NCBI RefSeq assembly: GCF_039535475.1
Contig: NZ_BAAAXG010000026.1
Coordinates: 4,087,501-4,151,500, forward strand
DNA length: 64,000 bases
Reading direction: 5' to 3'
Source of the DNA: Streptomyces showdoensis
GTDB taxonomy: Bacteria > Actinomycetota > Actinomycetes > Streptomycetales > Streptomycetaceae
The notes below the pieces were generated by a model, which was not told where the DNA came from, did not search any database, and saw only the letters and a program-made list of their open reading frames with translations. Of this stretch, positions 44,977 through 52,950 are shown one piece after another (the first letter of the stretch is position 1; each line of letters begins with the position of its first letter). The translations under genes and the position numbers were made by a program.

Positions 44977-46777
44977 GCTTCCCCTCGGCGAGTGGGTCGA
45001 CAGCGCCGTCGACTGGCTCCAGGCCCAGCTGTCCTGGCTCTTCGACGCCGTCACCACCGTCGTCACCGGCCTCTACGACGGCATCGACGCCGTCCTCTCG
45101 GCGCCCCAGCCCCTGCTCTTCGCGGGCATCCTCGCCATCGTCGCCTGGTGGCTGCGCGGGCTGACCGCGGGCGTCCTGGCCTTCGCGGGCTTCGCCCTCG
45201 TCGACTCCATCGAGCTGTGGGACGACGCCATGTCGACCCTCTCGCTCGTGCTCGTCGCCACCCTCGTCACCCTCGTGATCGCCGTTCCGCTCGGCATCTG
45301 GGCGGCCCGCTCCAAGACGGTCAGCGCCGTGCTGCGCCCGGTCCTGGACTTCATGCAGACCATGCCGGCGATGGTCTACCTCATCCCCGGCATCATCTTC
45401 TTCGGCGTCGGCGTCGTCCCCGGCATCATCGCCACCATCGTCTTCGCGCTGCCGCCCGGCGTCCGCATGACCGAGCTCGGCATCCGCCAGGTCGACGGCG
45501 AACTCGTCGAGGCCGCCGAGGCCTTCGGCACCACCCCGCGCAACACCCTGCTGCGGGTCCAGCTGCCGCTCGCGCTGCCCACGATCATGGCCGGCGTCAA
45601 CCAGGTGATCATGCTCGGCCTGTCCATGGTCGTCATCGCCGGCATGGTCGGCGGCGGCGGGCTCGGCGGCGCCGTCTACCGGGCCATCGGCAACGTCGAC
45701 ATCGGCCTCGGCTTCGAGGCCGGCATCTCCATCGTCATCCTCGCCATGTACCTCGACCGGATGACCGGCGCCCTGGGCCGCCAGGTCTCCCCGCTGGGCC
45801 GCCGCGCCCTCGCCAAGGCCCGCGCGGCGAGCGCCGCCCGCGCCGGGGCCAAGCTGTGGGACCACCGCCCGCAGCCCGTCACCGCCCTCGTCGGCGTCGT
45901 CGTGCTCGGCCTCGTCGCCGGCGGCATGGGCTTCCTCGGCTCCGGCGGTGCCTCCTCCACCTCCGCGTCCGGCGCGAACACCGGCCACGGCAAGAAGATC
46001 AGCCTCGGCTACATCCCCTGGGACGAGGGCATCGCCTCCACCTTCCTCTGGAAGGAGCTGCTGGAGCGGCGCGGCTACGAGGTCGACACCAGGCAGCTGG
46101 AGGCCGGCGCGCTCTACACCGGCCTCGCCGGCGGCCAGATCGACTTCCAGACGGACTCCTGGCTGCCCGTCACCCACGCCCAGTACTGGGACAAGTACCG
46201 GGACCGGCTGGAGGACCTCGGCTCCTGGTACGGCCCCACCTCCCTGGAACTCACCGTCCCCTCGTACGTGAAGGACGTGAACTCCCTCGCCGACCTCAAG
46301 GGCAAGGCCGGGCAGTTCAAGGGCCGGATCGTCGGCATCGAGCCGAGCGCCGGGATGATGGGCATCCTGAACGACAAGGTGCTGAAGGAGTACGGCCTGG
46401 AGGGCGAGTACAAGGTCGTCGACGGCTCCACGCCCGGCATGCTGGCCGAACTCAAGCGCGCGTACGACAAGAAGGAGCCGATCGCGGTCACCCTCTGGTC
46501 GCCGCACTGGGCCTACTCCACCTACGACCTCAAGAAGCTCCAGGACCCCGAGGGCGCATGGGGCAAGGGCGACGGCATCCACACCCTCGCCCGCAAGGGC
46601 TTCTCCGCCGAGAACCCCGAGATCGGCGCCTGGCTGAAGAACTTCCGGCTCAGCGAGGCGCAGCTGACCGGCCTGGAGGCCGTCATCCAGGAGACCGGCA
46701 AGGGCAAGGAGCAGCAGGCCGTCCGCACCTGGCTCGACCGGAACCCGGGTCTCGCGGAGCGGCTCGCCCCGCAGTAG
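44969..46777 (+). CDS. Fused permease and substrate-binding protein of a glycine betaine-type ABC transporter
   Basis: 602 residues. The first half (about 1-320) is an OpuAB/ProW permease with the EAA-type loop EAAEAFGTTPRNTLLRVQLP and several membrane helices. One more helix (about 325-345, TALVGVVVLGLVAGGMGF) anchors the second half, an OpuAC-type binding protein (LGYIPWDEGIASTFLWKELL, split here; DSWLPVTHAQYWD; LWSPHWAYSTYDL) rich in Trp for a quaternary-ammonium box. The fusion is like OpuABC of Lactococcus. GTG at 44969 with AGGAGGTGA. Uptake of betaine, choline or a relative for osmotic protection is expected. Confidence 0.93.
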   Translation: MPRLPLGEWVDSAVDWLQAQLSWLFDAVTTVVTGLYDGIDAVLSAPQPLLFAGILAIVAWWLRGLTAGVLAFAGFALVDSIELWDDAMSTLSLVLVATLVTLVIAVPLGIWAARSKTVSAVLRPVLDFMQTMPAMVYLIPGIIFFGVGVVPGIIATIVFALPPGVRMTELGIRQVDGELVEAAEAFGTTPRNTLLRVQLPLALPTIMAGVNQVIMLGLSMVVIAGMVGGGGLGGAVYRAIGNVDIGLGFEAGISIVILAMYLDRMTGALGRQVSPLGRRALAKARAASAARAGAKLWDHRPQPVTALVGVVVLGLVAGGMGFLGSGGASSTSASGANTGHGKKISLGYIPWDEGIASTFLWKELLERRGYEVDTRQLEAGALYTGLAGGQIDFQTDSWLPVTHAQYWDKYRDRLEDLGSWYGPTSLELTVPSYVKDVNSLADLKGKAGQFKGRIVGIEPSAGMMGILNDKVLKEYGLEGEYKVVDGSTPGMLAELKRAYDKKEPIAVTLWSPHWAYSTYDLKKLQDPEGAWGKGDGIHTLARKGFSAENPEIGAWLKNFRLSEAQLTGLEAVIQETGKGKEQQAVRTWLDRNPGLAERLAPQ

Positions 46778-46804
46778 GCCGCGCACACGACTCCTGTCCG
46801 GATA

Positions 46805-46842
46805 GGGGTGGTCGCCGAACGTGTTCGGCGACCACCCCTTTT
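46805..46842 (+). terminator. Intrinsic terminator of the betaine transporter operon
   Basis: Perfect 16-base arms GGGGTGGTCGCCGAAC (46805-46820) and 46823-46838 followed by TTTT. It begins 28 bases after the stop codon. Confidence 0.9.
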
Positions 46843-46934
46843 CGCCACGACGCGAAACCCCGGCCCAAAGCTGCGTAAGGTTCAGTTAACCGACCGGTAC
46901 GCGTAAGGCACGAGTCACGAGGGAGGGGGCCGAC

Positions 46935-47486
46935 ATGGACGACAAGGAGTCGCTGCGCGTGGGCGCGGCCGTCAAAAGGCGCCGCAGGGCGCTCCAGCTC
47001 ACGCTGGCCGTCGTCGCCCAGCGCAGCGGCCTGTCCGTACCTTTCCTCAGCCAGGTGGAGAACGAGCGGGCCCGCCCCAGCGACCGCTCGCTCCAGCTGG
47101 TCGCCGTGGCCCTGGAGACCACCGCCGCCGAACTGCTCGCCGCCGCCGAGAACGCCCGCACGGTCGACGTCGTCCGCTCCGACGAGGAGCTGTGGGAGAT
47201 GCCGCCCGGCGTCCGGCCGCTGGTCCGCGGCCGACACCAGCTCCAGGCCCTGGAGTTCACCGGGGAGCAGGACGCCGGCCGCGAATTCCTGCACCGCAAC
47301 GACGAGTTGCTGTACGTGGCCGACGGCGCCGCCGAGATCGAGGCCGAGGGCCGGGCCTACCGCCTGGGCCGCGGCGACACCCTCTACCTCTCCGGCGGGG
47401 TGCGCCACCGCTGGCGGGCCACCCTCCCCGGCACCCGGCTGGTCTTCGTCTCCGTCGCCGACCACATCGAGGCCGCGGAGGCATGA
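46935..47486 (+). CDS. XRE-family regulator with C-terminal cupin domain
   Basis: 183 residues. Cro/CI-type helix-turn-helix (about 10-62, LTLAVVAQRSGLSVPFLSQV) and a cupin barrel (about 100-178, REFLHRNDELLYVADGAAEI, LGRGDTLYLSGGVRHRWRA with His residues fit for metal or ligand). Such proteins regulate small-molecule metabolism. The ATG at 46935 has GAGGGAGGGG upstream. The stop codon overlaps the next start as ATGA, so regulator and BtuF-like protein are made together. Confidence 0.9.
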   Translation: MDDKESLRVGAAVKRRRRALQLTLAVVAQRSGLSVPFLSQVENERARPSDRSLQLVAVALETTAAELLAAAENARTVDVVRSDEELWEMPPGVRPLVRGRHQLQALEFTGEQDAGREFLHRNDELLYVADGAAEIEAEGRAYRLGRGDTLYLSGGVRHRWRATLPGTRLVFVSVADHIEAAEA

Positions 47487-48211
47487 GCCGCCCGGGCCCG
47501 CGGGTCGTCTCGCTCGTTCCCTCGCTCACCGAGGCCGTCGCGGTCTCCGCGCCGCCCGGCACGCTGGTCGGCGTCACCGACTGGTGCACGCACCCCGCGG
47601 ACCTGGGCGGGGCGGTGCGGATCGGCGGCACCAAGAACCCGGACACGGCCGCCGTCGCCGCCCTCCGCCCCGATCTGGTGATCGCCAACGAGGAGGAGAA
47701 CCGGGCCCAGGACCTCGACGCCCTGCGCGCCGCCGGGCTCGACGTGCTCGTCACCGGGATCCGCACCCTCGACCAGGCCTTCGCCGAGCTCGGCCGGGTC
47801 CTCGACGCCTGCGGGGTACGGGCCCGTCCGGGCTGGCTGGACGCGGCCGAGGCCGCCTGGGCCGACGTCACCCCGCAGGGGCCGCCGCGCACCGCCGTCG
47901 TACCGATCTGGCGCCGCCCCTGGATGGTGCTCGGCCGCGACACCTTCGCCGGCGACCTGCTCGCCCGGCTCGGCGTCCGCAACCTCTACGCCGGGCACCC
48001 CGACCGCTACCCGCGCATCCCGCTCGACGAGCTCAACGCGGCGGCGCCCGACCTGGTCGTGCTGCCCGACGAGCCGTACCGCTTCACGCGCGAGGACGGC
48101 CCCGAGGCGTTCCCCGGGGCCGTCGCCGCGCTCGTCGACGGGCGCCGTCTCACCTGGTACGGGCCGTCACTGGCCGAGGCGCCCCGGGTCCTGCGAGCAG
48201 CGCTCCGCTGA
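47483..48211 (+). CDS. Cytoplasmic BtuF/helical-backbone metal receptor-like protein
   Basis: 242 residues resembling the BtuF-type binding proteins for cobalamin or metal chelates: VVSLVPSLTEAV at the N-terminus, GVTDWCTHPADLGGAVRIGGTKNPD, LRPDLVIANEEENR and GRDTFAGDLLARLG. There is no signal peptide or lipobox, so it should stay in the cytoplasm, and no permease is nearby. It overlaps the XRE-cupin gene by 4 bases at the 5' end and the convergent TDT gene by 62 bases at the 3' end. It may sense or hold a ligand; function unproved. Confidence 0.85.
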   Translation: MSRPGPRVVSLVPSLTEAVAVSAPPGTLVGVTDWCTHPADLGGAVRIGGTKNPDTAAVAALRPDLVIANEEENRAQDLDALRAAGLDVLVTGIRTLDQAFAELGRVLDACGVRARPGWLDAAEAAWADVTPQGPPRTAVVPIWRRPWMVLGRDTFAGDLLARLGVRNLYAGHPDRYPRIPLDELNAAAPDLVVLPDEPYRFTREDGPEAFPGAVAALVDGRRLTWYGPSLAEAPRVLRAALR

Positions 48212-49295
48212 CCAGCCCGCGCACGGTGTGGGAGGCCGCCACCAGCCAGGCGGTGACCAGCAGGACGTACAGCCCGACCGCGAGCCAGCGGAACAGGGCG
48301 AGCCCGGTGTGCTGGGCCAGGCCCTCGGCGCCGGTCACGCAGGTGCCGACGGGGAAGGTGAAGGCCCAGAAGGTCATCGCGAATCCCATGCCCCGGCGCC
48401 GCGCCCGCACCACCAGGGCGCCGGCGAAGGCCAGCCACAGCAGGGCGAAGCCCATGACGGGGACGCCGTACAGCACCGCGAAGGCGGTGAAGCCGTGGGC
48501 GTACGAGGCGGGCAGCACGCCCTGCGCGGCGTCGGCGAACTTGTTGGCGGCGGTGGTCGACTGTCCCAGGGGGCCGAGGACCAGGAACAGGGTGGGGGTC
48601 AGCGCCAGGGGCAGCGGACCGTGGGTGACCAGCCGGCCGAAGACCAGGGGCAGCATGACCAGGGTCGCGAGGAGGCTGATGCCGAACATCGCGTAGCAGA
48701 GCAGCAGCAGGGTCTCCTGGGCCTGCCCGGTCGCCACGTGGGGCACCAGCAGGGGGCCGAGCGCGGCGGAGACCATGGGGGCGACGACGGGCAGCAGCCA
48801 CACGGGCGAGGCGCCCTCGATGCGGTGGCGGGCCACCATCAGGTACGGGATGCCCGCGGCGGCCGCCAGGCCGATCACCGTGCCGAGGGTGAACAGCACG
48901 CTGTCGACGGCGACGGCGGCCGAGAGCCCGATCCAGTCCTTGCCGACGACCAGGGTGCCGCCGCCGACCGCGAGCAGCGCCATCGACAGACAGCCGTAGA
49001 AGGGGGCCGTCGCGGGGTCGAGGAGGTGGGCCCGGGCCTGGTCGCGGTGGTGGATCCAGTGCAGCGTGCGGGCGCCGAGCAGTGTCAGGAGCATCACCAG
49101 GGAGAGCGCCCAGACGACGGTGCAGACGGTCCGCAGGCCCGGGACCTCCACCGGGAGGGTCGCTCCCGCGGTGGCGACGATGGCGGTGCCCATCACCGAG
49201 GCGTACCAGTTGGGTCCGAGGTGACGGACCGAGGTCCACCGGGCGCCGGGGGTGGCGGCGACGGGGACCGACCGAGAAGGAGCGAGAGTTGCCAT
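48150..49295 (-). CDS. TDT-family (SLAC1-like) membrane transporter
   Basis: 381 residues with about ten hydrophobic segments. The N-terminal LGPNWYASVMGTAIVATAG, the GFALLWLAFAGAL segment and MTFWAFTFPVGTCVTGAEGLA are typical of the tellurite-resistance/dicarboxylate transporter family, whose members move malate, sulfite or tellurite-related anions. ATG at 49295 with GAAGG upstream. Convergent overlap of 62 bases with the BtuF-like gene. Divergent from the LysR gene, its likely regulator. Confidence 0.9.
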   Translation of the reverse strand: MATLAPSRSVPVAATPGARWTSVRHLGPNWYASVMGTAIVATAGATLPVEVPGLRTVCTVVWALSLVMLLTLLGARTLHWIHHRDQARAHLLDPATAPFYGCLSMALLAVGGGTLVVGKDWIGLSAAVAVDSVLFTLGTVIGLAAAAGIPYLMVARHRIEGASPVWLLPVVAPMVSAALGPLLVPHVATGQAQETLLLLCYAMFGISLLATLVMLPLVFGRLVTHGPLPLALTPTLFLVLGPLGQSTTAANKFADAAQGVLPASYAHGFTAFAVLYGVPVMGFALLWLAFAGALVVRARRRGMGFAMTFWAFTFPVGTCVTGAEGLAQHTGLALFRWLAVGLYVLLVTAWLVAASHTVRGLVSGALLAGPGAPRPVTARTR

Positions 49296-49353
49296 GCCTC
49301 GACCTTCTCTCCGTCACAGGCCCCCCACCAGGGACATCGTGACTATGAGCCCA

Positions 49354-49359
49354 TAAGCT
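49354..49359 (+). promoter_or_regulatory. Minus-10 element of a probable leaderless lysR-type promoter
   Basis: TAAGCT ends six bases before the LysR-type ATG; no ribosome site is present. The surrounding ATAAGCTGGCTTTAT is a partial palindrome that could be part of the autoregulatory site. Confidence 0.5.
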
Positions 49360-49365
49360 GGCTTT

Positions 49366-50304
49366 ATGAGCAGCGAGCCGAGCGGCATTCCCCACCCCCT
49401 GTCCCACCGGGTTCCCGACCTCGGCGCGCTCGAACTGCTCCTCGCCGTGGCCCGGCACGGCAGCCTCGGCCGGGCCGCCCGCGAGGTCGGCATCACCCAG
49501 CCCGCCGCCAGCAGCCGCATCCGCTCCATGGAGCGCCAGCTCGGCGTCGCCCTCGTCGACCGGTCGCCGCGCGGGTCGCGGCTCACCGACGCGGGGGCGC
49601 TCGTGACGGACTGGGCGCGGCGGATCGTGGAGTCGGCGGAGGCCTTCGACGCGGGGGTCCAGGCGCTGCGGGGCCGCCGGGACTCGCGGCTGCGGGTCGC
49701 CGCGTCCATGACGATCGCCGAGTACCTGCTGCCCGGCTGGCTGATCGCGCTGCGCTCCGACCGGCCCGACACGGCCGTCTCCCTCCAGGCCGGGAACTCG
49801 GCGGCCGTCGCCGAACGGCTGCTCTCGGGGGAGGCGGACCTGGGCTTCGTGGAGGGCCTGGCGATCCCCGAGGGCCTGGACGGGGCGGTCGTCGCGCACG
49901 ACCGGCTGGTCGTCGTCGCGGCGCCCTCCCACCCGTGGGCGCGCCGCCGCGAGCCGATCGACCCGGCGGAGCTCGCGGTGACCCCGCTGGTGCTGCGGGA
50001 GCGGGGCTCGGGCACCCGGCAGGTCCTCGACGCGGCCCTCGCCGGCCACGGCGGCCTGGCGGAGCCGCTGCTGGAGCTCGCCTCCACGACGGCGGTGAAG
50101 GCGGCGGCGGTCTCGGGTGCGGGTCCCGCGGTCCTGAGCGAACTCGCCATCACCGAGGAACTCGCCTCCCGCCGCCTGGCCGCCATCCCCGTCGCGGGAG
50201 TCCTCCTCCGCCGCGACCTCCGCGCGGTCTGGCCCACGGGACACCGGCCGACGGGCCCGGCGCGGGACCTGCTGTCGCTGACGCGGGCGCGGCCCGGGGG
50301 TTAG
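49366..50304 (+). CDS. LysR-family transcriptional regulator
   Basis: 312 residues. N-terminal helix-turn-helix (about 18-75, ALELLLAVARHGSLGRAARE ... ITQPAASSRIRSMERQLG, split here) and a LysR effector domain (about 105-300, LRVAASMTIAEYLLPGWL, GLVEGL-like LGFVEGLAIPEG). Divergent from the TDT transporter gene with 70 bases between starts, the classic arrangement of a LysR regulator and its target. Probably leaderless. Effector unknown. Confidence 0.93.
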   Translation: MSSEPSGIPHPLSHRVPDLGALELLLAVARHGSLGRAAREVGITQPAASSRIRSMERQLGVALVDRSPRGSRLTDAGALVTDWARRIVESAEAFDAGVQALRGRRDSRLRVAASMTIAEYLLPGWLIALRSDRPDTAVSLQAGNSAAVAERLLSGEADLGFVEGLAIPEGLDGAVVAHDRLVVVAAPSHPWARRREPIDPAELAVTPLVLRERGSGTRQVLDAALAGHGGLAEPLLELASTTAVKAAAVSGAGPAVLSELAITEELASRRLAAIPVAGVLLRRDLRAVWPTGHRPTGPARDLLSLTRARPGG

Positions 50305-50431
50305 GGGGAGGCGGGAGCCTGTGGCCGGCCGCGGCCGGTGGAGGCGCGCCCGGCCTCCGGCGGGGCGGGTCCCGCCCGGCCACCGGCCGGCGGGTCCCGC
50401 AGGGCCTCAGCCGGTAGCCCCCCCCGGCCGG

Positions 50432-50453
50432 GGCGGGTCCCGCGGGACCCGCC
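50432..50453. terminator. Perfect 22-base palindrome between convergent genes
   Basis: GGCGGGTCCCG (50432-50442) is followed at once by its exact complement (50443-50453), just before the amidohydrolase stop at 50459. The upstream stretch 50305-50431 is G+C-rich and non-coding. Confidence 0.65.
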
Positions 50454-50458
50454 GCTCC

Positions 50459-52090
50459 TCAGCCCGTCGTCTCCGCGCGGAAGGTCACGCGGCCGTTCAC
50501 CGTCGTCAGGGTCACCGGCAGGTCCGGGAGGTCCGTCGCCGGGGTGGTCAGGGGGTCGGCCGACAGGACCGTGAGGTCGGCGCGGTGGCCGAGGGCGAGG
50601 CGGCCCGCCTCGTGTTCCTCGTTGGAGGCGTAGGCCGCGTTCACGGTCATCGCGCGCAGGGCCTCCAGGGCCGTCAGCGCCTGCTCCGGGCCGTGCGGCG
50701 GCAGGGTCAGGTCGCGGCTCGGGCGGCGGTGGCGGGCGCCGGCCATCACGCCCAGGGGCGGGAAGGGGGCGATCGGCCAGTCGGAGCCCAGGACCACCGT
50801 GGCGCCCGAGTCCCACAGGTCGCGGCAGCGCCAGGCCCGCGAGGCGCGCTCCTCGCCCAGCCGGCGCGACCAGTTGTCGGTGTGGTCGGCCCGCGTGAAG
50901 TCGCAGCAGTGCGTGGGCTGCATCGAGGCCAGGACGCCGAGCTCCGCGAAGCGGTGCAGGGTGTCGTCCGGCACCGTCTCGATGTGCTCGACCCGGTGCC
51001 GTACCGCCGGGCCGCCCGCGGCCGCCGCCTTCTCCACCGCGTCCAGCGCGTGCCGGACCGCCGCGTCGCCGATCGCGTGCGTCGCGGTCGGCACCCCGGC
51101 CCGGTGCAGCTCGCCGATGACGTGCGTGTACGCGGCCGGATCGGGCCAGAACGCGTGCGTGGACTCCCCGTGGCAGTCGGGCCGCTCCAGCCACGCCGTG
51201 CCGTTGTCGATGGTGCCGTCCATGAACAGCTTCACGCCGTCCACCCGCCACAGCGCCCCGCCCGTGCCCTGCTGGGCGATCAGTTCCCGCACGCCCTCCG
51301 CGTCCGTGCCCGGCTGGCACCACGGCGCGACCCGCAGCCGCAGCGGCAGCTCGCCCGCCGCGTCGAGCTCCGCGAGCAGCGCGAGGCTCTCGCCGTTCGC
51401 GTCCATCACGTGCCCGCCGGTCAGTCCGGCCGCCGCCATCGCACGCAGCGCGGCGGCCAGCCGGTCCCGCCGCTCCTCGCGCGTCGGCTGGGGCGCGACC
51501 CGCTCGACCAGCTCGCAGGCGGCGTCCTCCTGGAGCAGTCCGGTGGGGCGCCCGTGCTCGTCGCAGACGACCTCCGCGGAGGCCTGGTCGAAGGTGCGCG
51601 GTCCGTCGACCCCGGCGAGCTCCAGCGCCCGGCGGCTCGCGAGCGCCGAGTGCGCGTCGAAGAGGAGCAGGAAGGCCGGGACGCCTTCGAGCACGGCGTC
51701 GAACGGGGCGACGCCGACCGGCAGGTCGCCGAAGACGTTCGGGTCCAGGCCCCACCCGAACAGCCAGTCGCCGCGGCCGAGCTCCCGTACCGCCCCGGCG
51801 AGCGCCTCCCGCACGTCGGCCACGTCCGCGCAGTGCGACAGGTCGAGCCCGTGGGTCAGCTCGGCGCCGCTGACCGGGTGCAGGTGCCCGTCCACGAGCC
51901 CGGCCGTGACCACGGCCCCCTTCAGGTCGACGACCTCGGTCCCGGAGTCCGCGAGCCCGCGGATCTCCCGGTCCTCGCCGAGCGCCGAGATCCGTCCGTC
52001 CTCCGCCACGGCGAGCGCGGTCTGCGGCAGGAACGTGCCGGTGCCCGGATCGAGCAGCCGGGCCGAGGACAGGACGAGACGGGTGCGCAC
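50459..52090 (-). CDS. Amidohydrolase family 3 protein (YtcJ-like)
   Basis: Metal-dependent hydrolase of 543 residues. Metal ligands and framework: GLVDGHLHP near 64-72, KLFMDGTIDNGTAWL, TATHAIGDAAV, RHRVEHIETV, and LGSDWPIAPFPPLG with the final Asp; the composite domain at both ends is present. GTG at 52090 with GGAG upstream. Same strand as the TetR gene, from which it is separated by the 34-base tandem repeat. The NCS1 permease nearby suggests an N-heterocycle or formamide substrate, which is an inference only. Confidence 0.9.
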   Translation of the reverse strand: MRTRLVLSSARLLDPGTGTFLPQTALAVAEDGRISALGEDREIRGLADSGTEVVDLKGAVVTAGLVDGHLHPVSGAELTHGLDLSHCADVADVREALAGAVRELGRGDWLFGWGLDPNVFGDLPVGVAPFDAVLEGVPAFLLLFDAHSALASRRALELAGVDGPRTFDQASAEVVCDEHGRPTGLLQEDAACELVERVAPQPTREERRDRLAAALRAMAAAGLTGGHVMDANGESLALLAELDAAGELPLRLRVAPWCQPGTDAEGVRELIAQQGTGGALWRVDGVKLFMDGTIDNGTAWLERPDCHGESTHAFWPDPAAYTHVIGELHRAGVPTATHAIGDAAVRHALDAVEKAAAAGGPAVRHRVEHIETVPDDTLHRFAELGVLASMQPTHCCDFTRADHTDNWSRRLGEERASRAWRCRDLWDSGATVVLGSDWPIAPFPPLGVMAGARHRRPSRDLTLPPHGPEQALTALEALRAMTVNAAYASNEEHEAGRLALGHRADLTVLSADPLTTPATDLPDLPVTLTTVNGRVTFRAETTG

Positions 52091-52120
52091 AGGAGCTCCA
52101 GGGAGGGGGAGGGGGGAAGA

Positions 52121-52256
52121 GGTACGGAGGGGCCCGGTCGGGTCGGGGGGAAGGGGTACGGAGGGCCAGATCGGGGCAGGGGGCGAGAGGTACGGAGGGC
52201 CAGATCGGGGCAGGGGGCGAGGGGTACGGAGGGGCCCGGTCGGGTCAGGGGGTCTG
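52121..52256. repeat. 34-base tandem repeat, four copies
   Basis: GGTACGGAGGG recurs at 52121, 52155, 52189 and 52223, an exact 34-base period. Copies 1 and 4 continue as GGCCCGGTCGGGTC, copies 2 and 3 as CCAGATCGGGGC, so two sub-types alternate. Copy 4 runs through the TetR stop codon (52245-52247), which suggests that the array grew from the 3' end of that gene. It fills the gap between the TetR gene and the amidohydrolase start. Confidence 0.9.
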
Positions 52257-52880
52257 CGGGGACAGTGCCCCGTGCGCCAGTCCCAGTTCGCGTTCCGCCG
52301 TCGTGACGGCCATCCGGTTCACCGCCGCCGGGCGGTCGGTGCGGTCGGAGTTGGCGTGGGCGCCCAGGCCGTCCAGGACCACCAGGATCTGGATGGCCGT
52401 GGCCCGGGCGTCCTCCGTGCGGAACTCGCCCCGCTCGACGCCCTCGTGGATGAGGGCCTCCAGCCGGTCGTCGGAGGCGAGCTCCATCTCGGTGACCCGG
52501 TCGCGCAGGACGGGGCGGTAGCGGCTGAGGTGGCGGGCGTTGATCCACAGGCGGCTGATGTCGTCGTAGGCGTCGCCCGTCGAGAGGGCGAAGTAGCGCG
52601 CGAGGTACTGCGTGGGCGTCCCGTCGGGGCGGTCGGCCGGCAGCAGGGAGTCGAGCTCGCCCAGGGCCGCCACGGCGAACGCCTCGGCCACCAGCTCCTC
52701 CGCGGAGGGGAAGTAGTGGCTGATCAGGCCGGGTCGCACGGCGAGCTCCTCGGCGATGCGCCGCAGGGTCACGCATTCCAGGCCCTCGGTCAGGGCCACC
52801 CGGGCCGCGGCCTCCACGATCTCCGCCCGCCGGGCCTCCGGAGATTTGCGAACTCGTTTGCGCTGGACGCTTGACGACAT
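52245..52880 (-). CDS. TetR-family transcriptional regulator
   Basis: 211 residues. N-terminal helix-turn-helix (about 14-60, RRAEIVEAAARVALTEGLEC, LRRIAEELAVRPGLISHYF) with the usual TetR spacing, and an all-helical ligand domain. ATG at 52880; the ribosome site is weak. Divergent from the NCS1 permease with 70 bases between starts, and upstream of the amidohydrolase on the same strand; likely controls both. The C-terminus overlaps the tandem repeat. Confidence 0.92.
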   Translation of the reverse strand: MSSSVQRKRVRKSPEARRAEIVEAAARVALTEGLECVTLRRIAEELAVRPGLISHYFPSAEELVAEAFAVAALGELDSLLPADRPDGTPTQYLARYFALSTGDAYDDISRLWINARHLSRYRPVLRDRVTEMELASDDRLEALIHEGVERGEFRTEDARATAIQILVVLDGLGAHANSDRTDRPAAVNRMAVTTAERELGLAHGALSPQTP

Positions 52881-52891
52881 ACGGGCGATGC

Positions 52892-52911
52892 TATTGAGTG
52901 TGCGACCAATA
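52892..52911. promoter_or_regulatory. Possible TetR operator
   Basis: TATTG (52892-52896) and CAATA (52907-52911) around 10 bases in the short divergent promoter region of the TetR gene and the permease gene. Confidence 0.4.
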
Positions 52912-52950
52912 AGCAACCAGGTGTGCACGACACGTTCATCGGAGGGCCGC

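Noticed and set aside
52121..52256. CRISPR array
   Set aside because: The 34-base units are directly adjacent with no spacers and no cas genes are near; the same holds for the 22-base repeat at 38155.
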